This document shows, in pieces, positions 13,717-15,429 of a stretch of DNA of 15,429 nucleotides (positions are counted from its first letter, which is position 1; every line of letters begins with the position of its first letter). Source of the stretch: JAGPIS01 sp964635545 (lineage in GTDB: Bacteria; Bacteroidota; Bacteroidia; Bacteroidales; Marinilabiliaceae); assembly GCA_964635545.1 (NCBI GenBank), contig CAZWOA010000074.1:1-15429 (forward strand), given 5' to 3'. Under the pieces are notes generated by a model that was not told the DNA's origin, made no database searches, and saw only the letters and a program-made list of their open reading frames with translations. Position numbers and translations under genes: made by a program.

Positions 13717-13842
13717 TAGCCACTAGCCACTAGCCAATAGCTGATAGTTGATAGCCAATAGCTGATAGTTGATAGCTGATAGCCACTAGCCACTAGCCAC
13801 TAGCTAATAGCCATTAACCATTAATCATTAATCATTAACTAA
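13703..13842. repeat. Heptanucleotide tandem array, 20 units in perfect phase
   Basis: Twenty consecutive 7-base units run from 13703 to 13842 with no insertion or deletion. Units fit the pattern TA[GA][CT][CT][GA][ACT]. Most are TAGCCAC (five), TAGCTGA (four), TAGCCAA (two) or TAGTTGA (two). The last four units drift to AT-rich forms (TAACCAT, TAATCAT twice, TAACTAA). A 21-base higher-order unit (TAGCCAA-TAGCTGA-TAGTTGA) occurs twice in a row at 13731-13772. TAGCCAC blocks flank it on both sides (two units at 13717-13730, three at 13780-13800). Every unit contains TAG or TAA, so all plus-strand frames are closed. The layout resembles the short tandemly repeated heptamers (STRR) described in cyanobacteria. 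The stretch 13843-13968 after it is AT-rich, and I see no gene there. Confidence 0.93.
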
Positions 13843-13968
13843 CATTTAATCGCCAAAAGCTAAAACCTAACTGCTATTATTTTTTGCCTTCACTAAAAGA
13901 TGTTTATTCGATGGAATGATTATCTTTGCCCAGATAACAAATAAGGGTTTCAAAAAATGAATTATCTT

Positions 13969-13998
13969 TTTGATTATTTGTTAAAATAGTTACTTTTG
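13969..13998 (+). promoter_or_regulatory. Bacteroidota-type promoter for the TPR gene
   Basis: TTTG (13969-13972) is followed after 18 bases by TACTTTTG (13991-13998). The predicted start near 14005 gives a leader of about 23 bases to the ATG at 14028. A second isolated -7-like box, TATCTTTG, lies at 13921-13928 without a suitable -33 element. Confidence 0.7.
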
Positions 13999-14027
13999 CA
14001 TGTTGAAATAAAAAAACTAAAGATAGC

Positions 14028-14711
14028 ATGGCTCAAAATAAGAAAAACAATGATGCCGGGTTCGAGAATGTAGAGAGTGCCCTTACCCGTTCGGAGCAAT
14101 TTATTGAGGATAATCAAAAGATTATTTCTATTGTAGCACTTGCCATCATTGTTGTGGTAGGTGGTTTTTGGGGATTTAAAAAATTGGTGTTTCAACCACG
14201 CGAGAAAAAAGCTCAAAGTGAGATGTTTTTTGCTCAGCACTATTTTGAAGCCGATAGCTTTAAACTGGCTCTTAATGGTGACGGTACCAATGCCGGATTC
14301 CTTGAGATAATTGATGACTTCGGTTCTACAAAGGCCGGTAAACTATCTCATTATTATGCAGGTATTTGCTATCTTAACCTTGGCGAACATCAAAATGCTA
14401 TTAAACACCTTGAGAAATTCTCTACCAATGAAGAGATTCTATCGGCTATAGCTGTCGGTGCCACAGGCGATGCATATCTTGAGAGTGGAAATAAAGATAA
14501 AGCAATATCACTTTACAAAAAGGCTTCTAATGTGAAGAATGACCTTACAGCTCCATATTACCTTATGAAGTTGGGCATGCTTTACGAAGAAACCGGTAAA
14601 AATAGTGAGGCTGTGAAAGCTTATCAAACTATTAAAGATGAATATCAGACAAGCGCAGAGGCTCGTCAGGTTGATAAATACCTTACTCGTGCTCTGATGA
14701 CTCAGAATTGA
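14028..14711 (+). CDS. Membrane-anchored tetratricopeptide-repeat protein
   Basis: This 227-residue protein has a charged N-terminus (1-30), one transmembrane helix (about 31-50, KIISIVALAIIVVVGGFWGF), then basic residues and a helical domain with TPR motifs. The clearest repeats are SHYYAGICYLNLGEHQNAIKHL, GDAYLESGNKDKAISLYKKA and LGMLYEETGKNSEAVKAYQ, each with the G/A/Y spacing of TPRs. The overall plan resembles YfgM-like proteins, which are inner-membrane anchored with an outward-facing TPR domain and work with periplasmic chaperones. The similarity is by architecture only, and the exact role is unknown. From general recall, Bacteroidota often place a gene of this kind next to ribH. It has its own promoter and a terminator follows its stop by 26 bases, so it may be a single-gene unit with some read-through into ribH. 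Confidence 0.85.
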   Translation: MAQNKKNNDAGFENVESALTRSEQFIEDNQKIISIVALAIIVVVGGFWGFKKLVFQPREKKAQSEMFFAQHYFEADSFKLALNGDGTNAGFLEIIDDFGSTKAGKLSHYYAGICYLNLGEHQNAIKHLEKFSTNEEILSAIAVGATGDAYLESGNKDKAISLYKKASNVKNDLTAPYYLMKLGMLYEETGKNSEAVKAYQTIKDEYQTSAEARQVDKYLTRALMTQN

Positions 14712-14737
14712 TAATATCATATTTTTATATTATATTG

Positions 14738-14770
14738 GAGGTTGTCTTTTTTGGCAGCCTCTTTCTTTTT
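14738..14770 (+). terminator. Terminator-like hairpin between the TPR gene and ribH
   Basis: GAGGTTG (14738-14744) pairs with CAGCCTC (14755-14761) with one T-G wobble, and a T-rich run follows (14762-14770). It lies 26 bases past the TPR stop and 17 bases before the ribH ATG. A weak -7-like TATATTGG (14731-14738) overlaps its left arm, with TTG at 14708-14710 twenty bases upstream. Confidence 0.65.
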
Positions 14771-14786
14771 ATCTAAAATAACAGTT

Positions 14787-15287
14787 ATGGCAACAAGTTT
14801 AAAAAATCTTTCCGATTATGATGCGTCAACAGTGCCGTCGGCAGCAGATATGAGGTTTGCAATAGTGGTTTCGGAGTGGAACTACAACATAACAGGTGCT
14901 TTGGCGCAAGGAGCTGTCAACACGTTGATGAAGCATGGAGCCAAAGAAGAGAATATTTTGGTGAAGCATGTTCCAGGCAGTTTCGAACTGATAGCCGGTG
15001 CACGCATGGTGGCCGATACCGTTGAATATGATGCGGTTATATGTCTGGGATGTGTAATTAAAGGTGATACGCCCCACTTCGATTATGTGTGTAGCGGTGT
15101 TACCCAAGGTATTGCACAACTAAATATTGATTATCCAATACCATTTATATTTGGCGTGCTCACCACCGATAATTTGCAGCAGGCACTCGATCGTGCAGGT
15201 GGAAAACATGGCAATAAAGGTGATGAAGGTGCAATTACAGCAATAAAAATGATAGATTTTTCTTGGAGTTTAGAAAATTTGGATTAA
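14787..15287 (+). CDS. ribH: 6,7-dimethyl-8-ribityllumazine synthase
   Basis: This 166-residue protein is a lumazine synthase of normal length. It condenses 5-amino-6-ribitylaminouracil with 3,4-dihydroxy-2-butanone 4-phosphate to form the direct riboflavin precursor. Family landmarks are IVVSEWNYNIT (26-36, with Trp31 at the substrate pocket), VPGSFELIAGARMVA (62-76), and GCVIKGDTPHFDYV (88-101), where His97 is the presumed catalytic base. TTDNLQQALDRAGGKHGNKG forms the phosphate-binding end. The ATG at 14787 is chosen because it gives the usual N-terminus; an upstream in-frame TTG at 14742 lies inside the terminator hairpin. No other rib genes and no FMN riboswitch are present. Its 3' end contains the promoter of tRNA-Tyr, whose -7 box overlaps the TAA stop. 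Confidence 0.96.
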   Translation: MATSLKNLSDYDASTVPSAADMRFAIVVSEWNYNITGALAQGAVNTLMKHGAKEENILVKHVPGSFELIAGARMVADTVEYDAVICLGCVIKGDTPHFDYVCSGVTQGIAQLNIDYPIPFIFGVLTTDNLQQALDRAGGKHGNKGDEGAITAIKMIDFSWSLENLD

Positions 15288-15292
15288 ATTTG
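15263..15292 (+). promoter_or_regulatory. Bacteroidota-type promoter for tRNA-Tyr, inside the end of ribH
   Basis: TTG (15263-15265) is followed after 19 bases by TAAATTTG (15285-15292), a full consensus match. The TAA stop of ribH (15285-15287) is the first part of the -7 box. The predicted start near 15299 leaves about 47 bases of leader before the mature tRNA-Tyr at 15346. Confidence 0.75.
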
Positions 15293-15345
15293 CACTCGCT
15301 TTAAAACCGTAACACAGTGGTGTTGCAATGGTTTGATAGCAAAGG

Positions 15346-15428
15346 GGGGAGATTCCAGAGCGGCCAAATGGGGCAGACTGTAAATCTGTTGTCTTTCGAC
15401 TTCGGAGGTTCGAATCCTCCTCTCCCCA
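15346..15428 (+). tRNA. tRNA-Tyr (anticodon GUA)
   Basis: The acceptor stem GGGGAGA (15346-15352) pairs perfectly with TCTCCCC (15421-15427), and the discriminator is A15428. The anticodon loop CTGTAAA carries GTA at 15380-15382. A long variable arm (GTC/GAC) marks the class II fold typical of bacterial tRNA-Tyr. The T arm GGAGG-TTCGAAT-CCTCC is intact. The last base of the window (C15429) could be the first base of an encoded CCA, but this cannot be decided. Confidence 0.96.
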
Positions 15429-15429
15429 C

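Noticed and set aside
13590..13793. Minus-strand open frame across the heptamer array encoding repeated TISYWLS-like peptides
   Set aside because: It is open only because the repeat lacks stops in that frame. It begins in the array, runs antisense into the ATPase gene, and shows no start signal or family resemblance.
13703..13842. CRISPR array
   Set aside because: The units are 7 bases long and contiguous with no spacers, and no cas genes are present.
13921..13928. TATCTTTG as a second promoter before the TPR gene
   Set aside because: The -7 box matches, but the nearest TTTG is 34 bases upstream, too far for the usual spacer, and a full promoter lies closer to the gene.
14712..14786. FMN riboswitch upstream of ribH
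   Set aside because: The gap is only 75 bases and is filled by a terminator hairpin; none of the conserved FMN-element helices fit.

Overview
The window looks like a chromosomal segment of a Bacteroidales (Bacteroidota) bacterium. The evidence is the promoter type: at least six sites match the Bacteroidota sigma-ABfr consensus, a TTG or TTTG element 18-21 bases upstream of TAnnTTTG. Shine-Dalgarno sequences are also largely absent, and several families are typical of the group: a PG_1098-like methyltransferase, an orphan LytTR regulator and a TPR gene next to ribH. The sequence is AT-rich between genes and codon use looks similar throughout. I see no phage, insertion sequence, CRISPR array or obvious island, so this is mostly a housekeeping region. 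Genus cannot be decided from it.

Layout. The left edge holds a truncated tRNA-Ser(UGA) on the minus strand, divergent from an HU-type DNA-binding protein gene. Plus-strand genes follow: a TrmH-type tRNA methyltransferase, a LytTR response regulator, an exported TlpA-like thiol-disulfide protein and a LysE-family exporter. A minus-strand pair (short-chain dehydrogenase then YbgC-like thioesterase) ends in a clear terminator. Plus-strand genes resume with a SlyD-like prolyl isomerase with a cysteine-rich tail, then chorismate synthase aroC overlapping by one base with a DAACS dicarboxylate/amino-acid symporter. A 276-base convergent intergenic stretch contains a degenerate palindromic repeat and a short 11-bp tandem repeat. 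Next come a minus-strand PG_1098/THUMP-like methyltransferase, probably leaderless, and a divergent chemoreceptor with no periplasmic sensor domain.

The right third carries a three-gene ABC importer (binding protein, FecCD-type permease, ATPase) of the cobalamin/iron-siderophore class. Its promoter lies inside a 16-bp-arm inverted repeat. Its last gene runs into a perfectly phased array of 20 heptanucleotide units, 140 bp long, which supplies the stop codon. Then follow a membrane-anchored TPR protein, lumazine synthase ribH and tRNA-Tyr(GUA), whose promoter is embedded in the 3' end of ribH.

Functional links. The importer genes clearly work together, and the SDR/thioesterase pair and aroC/symporter pair are probably co-transcribed. 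The remaining genes look like independent units with their own promoters or terminators. I found no convincing undescribed multi-gene system. The most unusual items are the heptamer array, the promoter inside the inverted repeat, and the orphan chemoreceptor.
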